Shown: positions 27,076 through 36,606 of the stretch, in pieces
Position numbering within the stretch: the stretch's first letter is position 1
Layout of the letters: every line of letters begins with the position of its first letter
Assembly (NCBI RefSeq): GCF_003202155.1
Contig: NZ_QFLI01000001.1
Location: forward strand, 372,001 to 436,000
Direction: 5' to 3'
Length of the DNA stretch: 64,000 nucleotides
Source of the DNA: Marinifilum breve
GTDB lineage: Bacteria > Bacteroidota > Bacteroidia > Bacteroidales > Marinifilaceae
Translations under genes and position numbers: made by a program
The notes under the pieces: model-generated
Database searches by the model: none
Seen by the model: the letters and a program-made list of their open reading frames with translations, nothing else
What the model was told of the DNA's origin: nothing

Positions 27076-27564
27076 TTAAAAAGGGGCTCCACCTCGTTTA
27101 TTAGTTTTAAACATATAGCTTATATCTTTCATAAATCCATCATGTTGAATTTCAAACAAACGCTGATTACTTGTTTGGCTGTCTAGTGGTCCCGATTCTA
27201 CCTTGTAACTACCCAGCTTAATAAATTGAAAGGAGTTTTTATTAAAGTTCTCGGGCAAATTAGGGCAGCCAGAATACCATGCCGTTTTTATTTTCGGATA
27301 TTGGTTTTGTATGAAACTGGCCAACTCTGCTACCCGATGAGGGGAGTTATCTCCCCCCATAAAGCAAAAACAAGTGATTGCCGAAGCATACTTATCCATT
27401 ATTGATACGATACAATCTTCGTCCAACACCTGGCCAATATCCTTTTGAAGGTGAGGGCTATGACATCCTTTACAACAATTTGGACAATTGGTAATATTAA
27501 TAGCCAAACTTACCTCGTTGGGAATTTCCTGAAAAACGATATCGTAATTATAATACTTGAGCAT
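27076..27564 (-). CDS. nrdG: Anaerobic ribonucleoside-triphosphate reductase activating protein
   Basis: A 162-residue radical-SAM activase that installs the glycyl radical on NrdD. The 4Fe-4S motif is CPNCCKGC (CxxxCxxC), followed by CFMGGDN, the SAM-binding GGE-like segment. I start it at the ATG at 27564 (MLKYYNYD), overlapping the end of nrdD by 17 bp, not at 27618; the extra N-terminal residues are out-of-frame nrdD sequence. Translational coupling with nrdD is likely. Works only without oxygen. Confidence 0.92.
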   Translation of the reverse strand: MLKYYNYDIVFQEIPNEVSLAINITNCPNCCKGCHSPHLQKDIGQVLDEDCIVSIMDKYASAITCFCFMGGDNSPHRVAELASFIQNQYPKIKTAWYSGCPNLPENFNKNSFQFIKLGSYKVESGPLDSQTSNQRLFEIQHDGFMKDISYMFKTNKRGGAPF

Positions 27565-29683
27565 ATTCTTTTTCCTCAACTTCTTTACCTTTAAAATCTG
27601 TAGCGTAATACCTGTCACCAGCTTCTTTTTGGCGAGCGATAGAGAAACTGCTCACTCTTTTCATGTAACCAATAACACGAGTAAGGTAATCAAGGTTTTT
27701 GCTGCTACATTTAGGACATTCACTTAGGTTGTGTTTATCGATATGCCCACATTCGTTACAAATCGTGTTGGGAATATTAAAAGTGAAATAGTTACAACCT
27801 TCTTTAGATGCTACCCTAAGTAGTTGGCGATATTGAACTTCACTTAAATGCTCATCTAAATTCAAGTGTAATGCAGATCCGCCGGTTAAATGTTCAATAT
27901 ACTTTTTGCCATGAACTTTAAACTTGTCGATAATGTTTAGGGATTCGTCTTCAACCGCATAAAAATAGCTGTTATAGCAATCGCGAGGCACAAAGAAACC
28001 ATCCTCTCTATCCCACTTGGCATGCTTAACACCAACATTTTCAGCTGGAATCATTTCACAATTGAACATTAAATCATCCGAACGATATTTTTTGTTGTAG
28101 GTTTCTATCAATCCTAAGACTTCTTGCGTAAAGGCTACGTATTCCGGGTTGTCGTTTATTTCTATATTTAAAAACTCAGCAGCTTCAACCAATCCGTTTA
28201 CCCCAATTGTAAGATACTGACGACTAAGATTAATATATCCGGCATCAAACAATGGAAGCATGCCTTTGCTTTGCAGCTCTTTTAGATTTTCGTTGTAGCC
28301 AATTTGAACTTTATGCACCAAATCCACTACCTCTTCTAAATAATTGATGTAAGGTATTTGTTCTCTTTTAGCTTGCTGAACACATCGATTAAGGTTAATG
28401 GTTAATACACTTTTTGAACCCGTTGATACACCTCCTGCACCTAAAGTATAACTAAAACCATTATCCTGAATTTCGTTGCGCAAGCGGCAGCATGAACTTA
28501 AACTATCAGCATTATCGCTCAAGTAAGTAAAGAATGAATGGCCTTCGGCATACATTTTTGCAGTAAAATCGCCATAGTCTTTGTCTTTAATATCATCATC
28601 TTCCGACAATAATGCCATAGTTTCTACCGGAAAGGTTAAGACGGTTTTTGTACGCTCTTTGTTAAACCAATGCATAAATCGTTTTTGCAACCAGCTTAAC
28701 GATTCCCAATGTGGTTTGCTCCCATCAGGAAACACAAACTCTCCAAACAAACTCTCAAAATAATATTTGTCGTAATAAGCAATATTCCAGAATACTGCCT
28801 GAAAGTTTCTAGCGCCAGTAGGTTGATTTAAAGAGTAAACAATTTGTTCGAAACAATCTGTTATTATTTTATCAATGCTGCGTTTTCTGACTGATAAATC
28901 CACCACATCATTACTACGCTTATAGTAATCGTTGCCGTATTCTTTACCGACAAAATAATTCATGTACATCAAGAACTCAGGAGTTGCACAAGCACCACTT
29001 AGCATACTAGACACAATGAAAACCATATTTATAAAACCACCACAAAATGATTTTAAATTGGTTGGAGCCGTTGAGTTACCTCCTATTTTTGAAGTACCCT
29101 CTAACAACCATGGATACATGGTGATGCTGGCACAATAGGGAGCAAGACTGGTTTCGTCATTTTTGTATATCAGATGCTGATTTAAATAACTTAGGTATTT
29201 ATTGGACAGCTCCTTACCAAATATATTATCGATGCGGTCGGTTAGCAGACGACGATTTAACCGGATGAAATTCCCTTTAGGAAGTTCGCCAATCAGTGTA
29301 GCAATATTTTTACTGTCAACATTGGCATTGGCATCAAATTTACTTCCCGTTGCAGCGTTTCCTGCACCACAATAATCAATTAAGAATTTAATTCGGTCAC
29401 GCGTTTCTCTGTCTTCTGAATGCTTCTGGCGATAAAGCATGTATGATTTGGCTGCGGCATAAAAATTCTCTGCCATTAGTGACCTTTCCACCTGGTTTTG
29501 GATGTCTTCTACGCTTGCACCGTTTCTAACGGTTACACGATGTAGAATATTCGCCAGGTCTTCCTCGCTAGCAAAGCTTCCCACTGATAGAAAAGCCTTT
29601 TTGACCGCATTTCGAATTTTATCAATAGAAAAAGGCACCTTTTTCCCATCTCTTTTTACGATTAAAGTCTCTGCACTACTCAT
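27548..29683 (-). CDS. nrdD: Anaerobic (class III) ribonucleoside-triphosphate reductase
   Basis: A 711-residue glycyl-radical enzyme that reduces NTPs to dNTPs. Residues ~1-95 form an ATP-cone (LIVKRDGKKVPFSIDKI). The zinc-binding CNECGH ... CPKC motif lies near the C terminus and RVIGYM places the radical-bearing glycine at about residue 672. The thiyl-radical segment SLSSCCRLRNE lies in the middle. It is followed by nrdG with overlap. The cobalamin riboswitch upstream suggests that this B12-independent enzyme is repressed when cobalamin allows a class II (NrdJ) reductase elsewhere in the genome to work; that gene is not in the window. Confidence 0.95.
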   Translation of the reverse strand: MSSAETLIVKRDGKKVPFSIDKIRNAVKKAFLSVGSFASEEDLANILHRVTVRNGASVEDIQNQVERSLMAENFYAAAKSYMLYRQKHSEDRETRDRIKFLIDYCGAGNAATGSKFDANANVDSKNIATLIGELPKGNFIRLNRRLLTDRIDNIFGKELSNKYLSYLNQHLIYKNDETSLAPYCASITMYPWLLEGTSKIGGNSTAPTNLKSFCGGFINMVFIVSSMLSGACATPEFLMYMNYFVGKEYGNDYYKRSNDVVDLSVRKRSIDKIITDCFEQIVYSLNQPTGARNFQAVFWNIAYYDKYYFESLFGEFVFPDGSKPHWESLSWLQKRFMHWFNKERTKTVLTFPVETMALLSEDDDIKDKDYGDFTAKMYAEGHSFFTYLSDNADSLSSCCRLRNEIQDNGFSYTLGAGGVSTGSKSVLTINLNRCVQQAKREQIPYINYLEEVVDLVHKVQIGYNENLKELQSKGMLPLFDAGYINLSRQYLTIGVNGLVEAAEFLNIEINDNPEYVAFTQEVLGLIETYNKKYRSDDLMFNCEMIPAENVGVKHAKWDREDGFFVPRDCYNSYFYAVEDESLNIIDKFKVHGKKYIEHLTGGSALHLNLDEHLSEVQYRQLLRVASKEGCNYFTFNIPNTICNECGHIDKHNLSECPKCSSKNLDYLTRVIGYMKRVSSFSIARQKEAGDRYYATDFKGKEVEEKEYAQVL

Positions 29684-29826
29684 AAGTTTATCATTTTTGA
29701 ATGGTAATTACTTAAAAACTAAAGGAGAGTGAACGATGCAGGAAGTAATAGGGTATATTTATAATAAAACATAGCCATACCTGAACCAGACTTCAATCCC
29801 CGAAAGTCTAATTTGTTAAATGATTC

Positions 29827-29985
29827 TGGCAGGTCTTCTGGCTTATCCGGTTTTTGATACCTTCCCATCCCGATTTATCGGGACAGTGGATATAGATTTT
29901 CAAAAACACTAAATATGGACTTACAGCTGCGGGTACAGCTCACGAATTACACGTGATTCCCTATTATTCCTTGCGGAACCTATAA
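29827..29985 (-). ncRNA. Cobalamin riboswitch (minus strand, before nrdDG)
   Basis: Minus-strand core: TAGGGAATCACGTGTAATTCGTGAGCTGTACCCGC in pieces, AGCTGTAAG, CACTGTCC, GGGAAGG and the B12 box AAGCCAGAAGACCTGCC at 29828-29844. It lies 143 nt before the nrdD start, the usual distance for a leader with expression platform. Regulation of B12-independent isoenzymes by this class is well known. Confidence 0.93.
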
Positions 29986-30100
29986 ATCAAAACAATGTTA
30001 AGAATTAAAATGATTCTAAGCAATATCAGTTATTAACAATAATAGATAAAACATTGATTTTCTTTGAGGTTTGTCGGTTTATAACTTTTATTTTCCATAA

Positions 30101-30136
30101 AAAAGAAACCCATCAGAAATAAATTCCAATGGGTTT
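30101..30136 (-). terminator. Intrinsic terminator of the DEAD-box gene
   Basis: On the minus strand, AAACCCAT / ATGGGTTT closes a 15-nt loop and is followed by CTTTTTTATGG, 60 bp after the stop at 30196. Confidence 0.75.
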
Positions 30137-30195
30137 AATATTTTTTTAATGAGCAATATCAATTGTTAACTGATTATTGCTAACTGTTGACTGTA

Positions 30196-31320
30196 TTATT
30201 GTCTTTTTGCACGAATCTGGCTGAATCCAATATTCAATGCCTTCTGGAAATAACGCAGACTCTTCATTTCCTTGTGGTTTACTAATGATAAAGAAATTCC
30301 TTCTTTTCCAGCACGAGCTGTTCTTCCACTACGGTGGGTATAGTACTCTTCTTTATCAGGCAACTGGTAATGTACAACAAATGCCAATCCTTCAATATCG
30401 ATACCACGAGCAGCCAAATCGGTTGCTACCAAAACTCTTAATTTCTCGTTTTTGAAAGCACGCATTACTTTGTTACGCTCAATCTGTTTCAAATCTCCAT
30501 GAATGGCATCAACCTTCACTTTTTGCGATTGCAATTGCTGATTCAACTTCTGAGCAGCTTCCTTAGTCTTACAAAATACAACTCCCCTTGCTTTGGTATC
30601 CGATTTTAGAAATTGCATCAATACAGATAACTTCTCTTGGTCTTCGCACAATACAAATTGGTGCTTGATATTTTTATTCACCACATTCTTTCCACTGATC
30701 TGAATACGGTGAGCAGTTTTAGAAATATGACGCCTGATGATCTGTTTAATTCCATCAGGCATGGTAGCTGAAAACAACCATTTGTTCTCAACACGTGAAA
30801 GGTAAGTAAGAATTTCATTCAACTGATCTTTGAACCCCATGCTTAGCATTTCATCAGCCTCATCTAAAATCACTATTTTTACATGAGTCAAATCAACTGC
30901 TTTCTTTTTTACCAGTTCAATTAAACGGCCAGGTGTAGCTACAATAATCTGTGTAGGACGTCGCAAGTTTGCAATCTGCTTTTCAATTGGAGCTCCACCA
31001 TATACACATTCTGTAAAAGTCTTCTCTGTGTGCTTTGTAAACTTGAACAATTGTTTGGCAATTTGTAATCCCAACTCACGTGTAGGACATAGAATTAACC
31101 CCTGTACCTTTTCTACCTTAGGATTTACGCGATGCAACAATGGTACACCGTAAGCAGCAGTTTTACCAGTTCCTGTTTGCGCCTGACCAATTAAATCGGT
31201 ATCAGCATTCAACAAAACCTGAATTACTTCTGATTGTATTTGAGTAGGATTTACAATTCCTAATTCGTTTAATCCCTTAACAATATTCTTATTTACACCT
31301 AGTTCCTTAAAAGTTTCCAC
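30196..31320 (-). CDS. DEAD-box ATP-dependent RNA helicase
   Basis: A compact 374-residue helicase holding both RecA-like domains and almost nothing beyond them. Motifs seen: Q motif (NPTQIQ), I (AQTGTGKT), Ia (PTRELGLQ), Ib (TPGRL), II (DEAD), III (SAT), IV (VVFCKTKEAA), V (ATDLAARGID) and VI (HRSGRTARAG). Unlike many Bacteroidota RhlE proteins it lacks a basic C-terminal tail. It unwinds short RNA duplexes, with likely roles in ribosome assembly or cold RNA turnover. Monocistronic, with a -7 box at 31344. Confidence 0.93.
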   Translation of the reverse strand: METFKELGVNKNIVKGLNELGIVNPTQIQSEVIQVLLNADTDLIGQAQTGTGKTAAYGVPLLHRVNPKVEKVQGLILCPTRELGLQIAKQLFKFTKHTEKTFTECVYGGAPIEKQIANLRRPTQIIVATPGRLIELVKKKAVDLTHVKIVILDEADEMLSMGFKDQLNEILTYLSRVENKWLFSATMPDGIKQIIRRHISKTAHRIQISGKNVVNKNIKHQFVLCEDQEKLSVLMQFLKSDTKARGVVFCKTKEAAQKLNQQLQSQKVKVDAIHGDLKQIERNKVMRAFKNEKLRVLVATDLAARGIDIEGLAFVVHYQLPDKEEYYTHRSGRTARAGKEGISLSLVNHKEMKSLRYFQKALNIGFSQIRAKRQ

Positions 31321-31343
31321 AGCTTTTCGTATTAAATTGGCTG

Positions 31344-31351
31344 CAAAAATA
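31344..31351 (-). promoter_or_regulatory. Candidate -7 box (TATTTTTG) of the DEAD-box gene
   Basis: TATTTTTG on the minus strand fits TAnnTTTG and lies 24 bp before the start codon. A matching -33 box was not found. Confidence 0.4.
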
Positions 31352-31467
31352 GTATAAACATTTAATAATGATGAATTATAAATGATGAATTATAAATTAA
31401 TTCCATAAGAAATTAGGCAGCCTTATTCTTAATAAGAATGATGAAATAATAGAAAATCGATAAATAT

Positions 31468-31950
31468 CTATTCCTTATAAAATAGTTTTCGTTCCTCCTC
31501 TTCCTCAATTCCCATGGCGTGAAAAAGATTTAGATTAAATGGAAAGTTCTTACCAATAACATACATACAAATCAACCAAGGGAAATACCACAAGATATCT
31601 TGTGTTATCCCAAAAATTAATAATGCCGTAACACCCCCTTTACTAACCAAAAGCAATTGAATAGAATAAATTCTACCAAATATTTTCAGTTTTTCTTCTA
31701 GTCGATCAAGAATTTGAATGTACTTAATCTTTCTTCTATATAAAATCCATCCTGCCACCACTTCAAGCAAAATTATTATTCCTCCTGCCACATTAAACCA
31801 AAGCCTTTCATTTTCCTGAATCAGAAATGGAGGTTCAAATTCATAGTAACTAAGTAAAATTCCAAAACTTAATTCTATTCCTACCGCAATTACGAATAGA
31901 GCCAACAAGCCTATTCTTGTCCATTGGACAAACGTTTTTAATTCATTCAT
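31468..31950 (-). CDS. Hypothetical four-helix membrane protein
   Basis: A 160-residue protein with four predicted membrane segments (about 12-35, 50-68, 95-115 and 118-135) and an acidic tail EEEEERKLF. No family motif is recognised. It stands alone between the helicase and the metal-efflux operon. Confidence 0.65.
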   Translation of the reverse strand: MNELKTFVQWTRIGLLALFVIAVGIELSFGILLSYYEFEPPFLIQENERLWFNVAGGIIILLEVVAGWILYRRKIKYIQILDRLEEKLKIFGRIYSIQLLLVSKGGVTALLIFGITQDILWYFPWLICMYVIGKNFPFNLNLFHAMGIEEEEERKLFYKE

Positions 31951-32155
31951 ACCTTATAATTTGTGTATATTTAAAATATTGAGAGGGATGGACAACAATT
32001 TTAATTATTATCATTTATTATTCTTCCAATTCAACTCGAAAAATGAGATGGTTTAAGCTTATTTAACATACAAACGTTTTCGAAGCCAAAGGAACTCAAC
32101 AGAAAATTAAGTCCTTTTAAAAGTTAATGCTTTGTTAAGAGCTTAAGCTTTCCTT

Positions 32156-32183
32156 TTGTTTTTTGTATATTAAAGTAGTTTTG
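32156..32183 (+). promoter_or_regulatory. Candidate promoter of the metal-efflux operon
   Basis: TTG at 32156-32158 and TAGTTTTG at 32176-32183 are separated by 17 bp, near the Bacteroidota -33/-7 arrangement. The first gene starts at 32208, 24 bp further on. Confidence 0.45.
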
Positions 32184-32207
32184 TATTTGAATATTGCGAA
32201 TAAATGT

Positions 32208-32582
32208 ATGCTACCTAAAAAATTTGGACATATCATTCTGGTGTTTCTCCTGCTGATCTCAACAGCTGGAGTGAGCATTAATAAGCATTATTCTGGTGGA
32301 GAACTTTTCTCTACTGCATTATTTCTTAAAGCCGATTCTTGTTGTGAAACTCCTTGTGGATGTTGCGATGAATCCACTGAAACCATAAAGGTTGAAGCTG
32401 ATTATATGGCTTCCATTTTTGAATTGGATGATATTGCATACTTGGATTTGCTATATGCAAATATCCCTTTAGTCATGCAACTTATAAGCACTGAAGTTTC
32501 AACAAATTCATTTAAAACCGGAGATTTTTCTCCTCCCCAACTACCTGATTTGTGTGTTATGAATCAGGTGTTCCGTTTATGA
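32208..32582 (+). CDS. HYC_CC_PP family small secreted protein
   Basis: A 124-residue protein; ATG at 32208 is chosen because it opens a signal peptide (MLPKKFGHIILVFLLLISTAG). The mature part has NKHYSGGEL, the double cysteine clusters SCCETPCGCCDE, and FSPPQLPDL near the end. This is the HYC_CC_PP pattern seen in small Bacteroidota proteins just before heavy-metal RND genes. The cysteines suggest periplasmic copper or silver binding, but this has not been shown for the family. It heads the putative operon 32208-40165. Confidence 0.75.
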   Translation: MLPKKFGHIILVFLLLISTAGVSINKHYSGGELFSTALFLKADSCCETPCGCCDESTETIKVEADYMASIFELDDIAYLDLLYANIPLVMQLISTEVSTNSFKTGDFSPPQLPDLCVMNQVFRL

Positions 32583-32587
32583 AAATT

Positions 32588-32715
32588 CAATTACGAATTA
32601 CGAGTTTTCAATTACGAGTTAAATGGCAAATAGACTTGATATAAGGTTTATATCATCTCTGGCACATCACGTAATTGACAATTTGTAATACCAACCAATT
32701 GCTAATTCGTAATTG
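32588..32715. repeat. Inverted repeat CAATTACGAATTA, 128 bp apart end to end
   Basis: CAATTACGAATTA at 32588-32600 is the exact inverse of 32703-32715, with a further CAATTACGAG copy near 32609. It lies between the HYC_CC_PP gene and cusA. The sequence between the arms is AT-rich and contains no gene. Confidence 0.55.
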
Positions 32716-32732
32716 ATTATTTCATAGTTAAT

Positions 32733-32831
32733 CACCTCACCCTACCCCTCTCCTCGAGGAGAGGGAAGCACTAAAGCTTAATTGTTGCACACTCCCCTTC
32801 GCTTTTAGGAGAAGGGGTCGGGGGATGAGGT
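32733..32831. repeat. ~100-bp GC-rich double-hairpin element before cusA
   Basis: A 20-bp perfect palindrome (CCCTCTCC TCGA GGAGAGGG, 32746-32765) and a second hairpin (CCCCTTC 32794-32800 with GAAGGGG 32811-32817) are enclosed by imperfectly pairing ends (CACCTCACCC ... GGGGGATGAGGT). It resembles CTCACCC/GGGGTGAGG repeats scattered in many genomes of this phylum. It ends 16 bp before the cusA start codon, so it could affect expression of the efflux genes relative to the first gene. Confidence 0.65.
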
Positions 32832-32847
32832 ACAAAAACGGATATTC

Positions 32848-35800
32848 ATGTTGAATAAAATCATAAAGTTCTTTCTAGAGAACAAACTAATTACAAGCAT
32901 ACTTTTGGTTGTATTCATAGCCTGGGGAATAATTACATCACCATTTCCCTGGAAAATTGATTTTCTGCCCAAAGATCCAGTAGCAGTTGATGCCATACCT
33001 GATATTGGAGAAAATCAACAAATTGTATTTACAAAGTGGATGGGTCGTTCACCACAAGATATTGAGGATCAAATCACCTATCCTTTAACAACATCATTGT
33101 TAGGAATTCCAGGCGTAAAAACCATACGTTCTTCCTCTATGTTTGGATTTTCCAGTATCTACATCATTTTCGATGAAGGGATTGAATTCTATTGGAGTAG
33201 ATCGAGAATTCTTGAAAAGTTAAACTCCTTGCCACAAAATCTTTTGCCCAATGGGGTTCAACCCACTTTAGGGCCAGATGCTACTGCCTTGGGTCAGATT
33301 TTTTGGTATACGCTTGAAGGACGTACTCCTGAAGGTGAAGTAACTGGAGGTTGGGATCTTCAGGAATTAAGAAGCATTCAGGATTTTCAGGTGAAGTATG
33401 CCTTGGCTTCGGCCGATGGAGTATCGGAAGTTGCATCAATAGGTGGCTTTGTAAAGGAATACCAGGTGGATGTTGATCCTGCAGCCATGCAAGCACATGG
33501 AGTCAACCTCATGCAGGTGATGAATGCTGTAAAAAAATCCAACCTTGATATTGGTGCACGAACCATTGAAATCAACCAGGCAGAATACTTCGTGCGTGGT
33601 ATCGGCTATGTGAAACAATTGGCCGATTTAGAAGAAACTGTCGTAAAAATGACCAACAATACACCTGTTAGAATTAAAGATGTAGCCAAAGTAACCTATG
33701 GTCCTTCTGATCGCAGAGGCGTACTGGATAAAATGGGTGCTGAAGTAGTTGGTGGTGTTGTGGTAGCTCGCTATGGTGCCAATCCTTTGGAAGTAATCAA
33801 CAATGTAAAAGCCAAAATAGAAGAGCTATCGGTTGGATTACCTGAAAAAGAACTGGCAGATGGCACTATGTCCAAATTAACGGTTGTGCCATTCTACGAC
33901 AGAACACAATTGATTTACGAAACATTGGGAACTTTAGAAGATGCCTTAACACTGGAGATTATCATTACCATCATCGTGATCATTATCATGGTGCTGAATT
34001 TACGAGCGAGTATCTTAATATCGGCTCTAATACCAATAGCTGTACTGATGACCTTCATCGCCATGCGATATTTTCATGTTGATGCCAATATTGTTGCCCT
34101 TTCTGGGATAGCCATTGCTATTGGAACCATAGTTGATGTTGGAATTGTGCTTTCGGAAAACATGATTCGACATTTGGAAATGAAAAATCCTAATAAGAAC
34201 CTCCGACAAGTAATATACGAAGCAACAACAGAGGTTGCACCAGCGGTGATTACGGCAGTACTGACTACCATTATCAGTTTCATTCCTGTATTTACCATGG
34301 AAGCTGCAGAAGGTAAACTATTCAGGCCATTGGCATTCACAAAAACATTTGTACTTTTTGCAGCCCTTTTGGTTGCGGTAATCATTCTGCCAGCAATGGC
34401 GCATTGGTTATTTGCCATTAAAACGGAAAAAAGAAAAATTAAAATTGCCCTTAATACATTACTAATAATTATTGGTATTTATATTCTTTTTGCATCTTCT
34501 GCATGGATGGGAGTCACCCTAATCATTTTAGGCGGAATAAATCTTGCAAGTCAGTTTTACCAGGAGTATCAAAAATATTTGTTCAAGGCCAATTTGTTTG
34601 TGATTGCTTTGGCAGTTTCATTCCTGCTTGCCCGTGAATGGTTGCCATTGGGTGCATCCAACTCCATATTTGCGAACTTCTTGTTTGTAATTTTAAGCAT
34701 CTCATTTCTGTTGGCAGTGTTCCTGGCATTCATTAGATTCTATCAGCGAATTCTGGACTGGGCATTACGTCACAAATTGCTGTTTTTATCTATTCCTTCT
34801 TTCATTGTTCTATGGGGAATAATCATCTGGTTGGGCTTTGGAAACACTTTTGGATTTGTAGCCAGAGGATTGGATAAAATAGGTCTCAATATTACCTCCA
34901 CCTCTGCTTGGAACACCATGTACCATAAATATCCGGGCATAGGAAAAGAATTCATGCCAGCCCTTGATGAGGGTTCATTCCTACTGATGCCAACATCAAT
35001 GCCTCATGCAGGAATCGAGGAGAACAAGCGTGTATTAAAACTCCTGGATATGGCAGTTGCCAACATTCCTGAAATAGATATGGTGGTTGGTAAATTGGGT
35101 CGTGTAGAATCTGCCTTGGACCCTGCTCCTATTTCCATGTATGAGAATGTGATCAACTACAAGAGCGAATACATGACCAATGAATATGGTAAAAAGATTC
35201 GATTTGCTGTCGATGATAATGGCAATTTCCTAAAAGGTGCAAATGGTGAATTAATCCCTGATGAGTTCGGAGAATTTTACCGACAGTGGCGAGATCACAT
35301 CAAATCTCCTGATGATATCTGGCAGGAAATTGTAAAAGCCACCAAAATTCCTGGTGTGACATCAGCCCCAAAATTGCAGCCCATAGAAACTCGTTTGGTA
35401 ATGTTGCAAACTGGTATGCGAGCACCTATCGGAATAAAGGTATCGGGTAATAACCTAAAACAAATTGAAGTTTTTGGTCTGCAACTTGAGAAGCTGGTAA
35501 AAGATGTTCCTGGCGTGAATGATGCATCTGTCTTTGCAGAAAGAATGGTCGGAAAACCTTACCTGGAAATCAAAATCGACAGAAAAGCCATTGCCCGCTT
35601 TGGATTGCAGGTAGAAGATGTACAGAAACACTTATCGGTTGCAGTTGGCGGAATGACATTAACCAATTCAGTTGAAGGTAGAGAACGATACCCAATCCGG
35701 GTGAGATATCCTCGTGAATTGAGAAATGATCCGAATTTACTGAAGAAAATTTTGATTCCAACGAGTATGGGTAAATCCATTCCTTTAGAGGAGTTAACTA

Positions 35801-36606
35801 CAATAGAATATGTACAAGGACCACAGGTAATCAAAAGTGAAAATACTTTCCAGGTAGGATATGTAATCTTCGATAAGGAGGAGGGGTATTCTGAAGTGAA
35901 CATTGTAGAAGCTGCACAATCGTATTTAGCAGATAAAATCGAAAGTGGTGAATTGAAAGTCCCTGCAGGCGTGAGCTACAAGTTTACAGGAAACTACGAA
36001 AACCAAATTCGCGCTGAAAAACGATTGGGTATTGTCATTCCAGTGGTTTTGGTAATCATCTTCCTGATATTGTACTTCCAGTTCCGTGGCATCGCTCCTA
36101 CATTAATGGTATTTAGTGGAATCGCCGTTGCCTTTGCCGGTGGGTTCATTATGATTTGGTTCTATGGACAAGACTGGTTTCTGAACTTTTCCATCTTTGG
36201 AATTAATCTTCAGGAATTATTTCAGGTTCATCCAATCTACTTGAGTGTTGCCGTTTGGGTAGGATTTATTGCCCTATTTGGCATAGCTACCGATGATGGG
36301 GTAATCATGGCTTCCTATCTGGAACAGATATTCGAAAAGAACAAACCCAAAACAAAAGCAGAAATCAGACAATCTGTTATCGAAGCAGGATCGAAACGAA
36401 TTCGTCCTTGTTTAATGACAACGGCCACTACCCTTTTGGCACTATTGCCAATTTTAACATCAACAGGCCGTGGATCAGATGTAATGATACCAATGGCAAT
36501 TCCAGCATTTGGAGGAATGGCAATTGAGTTGATCACACTTTTTGTTGTTCCTGTATTGTATGCTATGTACAAAGAATTCAAACTAAAGAAAGGAGGTTTG
36601 GCATGA
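32848..36606 (+). CDS. cusA: CusA/CzcA family heavy-metal efflux RND pump
   Basis: A 1252-residue inner-membrane proton-driven pump, about 200 residues longer than E. coli CusA. Family marks are FPWKIDFLPKDPVAVDAIPDIGENQQIVFTKW in pieces, GMSPQDIE-type GRSPQDIEDQITYPL, and the membrane-helix-4 motif GIAIAIGTIVDVGIVLSEN with the proton-relay Asp and Glu. This motif form is that of the monovalent Cu/Ag group. The extra length lies in the middle (about residues 525-660), where four further hydrophobic segments occur. It overlaps the TolC-like gene by 4 bp. Function is export of Cu(I)/Ag(I) or a related ion; exact metal is inferred. Confidence 0.92.
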   Translation: MLNKIIKFFLENKLITSILLVVFIAWGIITSPFPWKIDFLPKDPVAVDAIPDIGENQQIVFTKWMGRSPQDIEDQITYPLTTSLLGIPGVKTIRSSSMFGFSSIYIIFDEGIEFYWSRSRILEKLNSLPQNLLPNGVQPTLGPDATALGQIFWYTLEGRTPEGEVTGGWDLQELRSIQDFQVKYALASADGVSEVASIGGFVKEYQVDVDPAAMQAHGVNLMQVMNAVKKSNLDIGARTIEINQAEYFVRGIGYVKQLADLEETVVKMTNNTPVRIKDVAKVTYGPSDRRGVLDKMGAEVVGGVVVARYGANPLEVINNVKAKIEELSVGLPEKELADGTMSKLTVVPFYDRTQLIYETLGTLEDALTLEIIITIIVIIIMVLNLRASILISALIPIAVLMTFIAMRYFHVDANIVALSGIAIAIGTIVDVGIVLSENMIRHLEMKNPNKNLRQVIYEATTEVAPAVITAVLTTIISFIPVFTMEAAEGKLFRPLAFTKTFVLFAALLVAVIILPAMAHWLFAIKTEKRKIKIALNTLLIIIGIYILFASSAWMGVTLIILGGINLASQFYQEYQKYLFKANLFVIALAVSFLLAREWLPLGASNSIFANFLFVILSISFLLAVFLAFIRFYQRILDWALRHKLLFLSIPSFIVLWGIIIWLGFGNTFGFVARGLDKIGLNITSTSAWNTMYHKYPGIGKEFMPALDEGSFLLMPTSMPHAGIEENKRVLKLLDMAVANIPEIDMVVGKLGRVESALDPAPISMYENVINYKSEYMTNEYGKKIRFAVDDNGNFLKGANGELIPDEFGEFYRQWRDHIKSPDDIWQEIVKATKIPGVTSAPKLQPIETRLVMLQTGMRAPIGIKVSGNNLKQIEVFGLQLEKLVKDVPGVNDASVFAERMVGKPYLEIKIDRKAIARFGLQVEDVQKHLSVAVGGMTLTNSVEGRERYPIRVRYPRELRNDPNLLKKILIPTSMGKSIPLEELTTIEYVQGPQVIKSENTFQVGYVIFDKEEGYSEVNIVEAAQSYLADKIESGELKVPAGVSYKFTGNYENQIRAEKRLGIVIPVVLVIIFLILYFQFRGIAPTLMVFSGIAVAFAGGFIMIWFYGQDWFLNFSIFGINLQELFQVHPIYLSVAVWVGFIALFGIATDDGVIMASYLEQIFEKNKPKTKAEIRQSVIEAGSKRIRPCLMTTATTLLALLPILTSTGRGSDVMIPMAIPAFGGMAIELITLFVVPVLYAMYKEFKLKKGGLA

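Noticed and set aside
27565-27618. Upstream start of nrdG
   Set aside because: The added residues are translated from nrdD in another frame, and the radical-SAM protein aligns from the Met at 27564.
32163-32207. Upstream start of the HYC_CC_PP protein
   Set aside because: It would place the candidate -7 box inside the gene and hide the signal peptide beginning at 32208.
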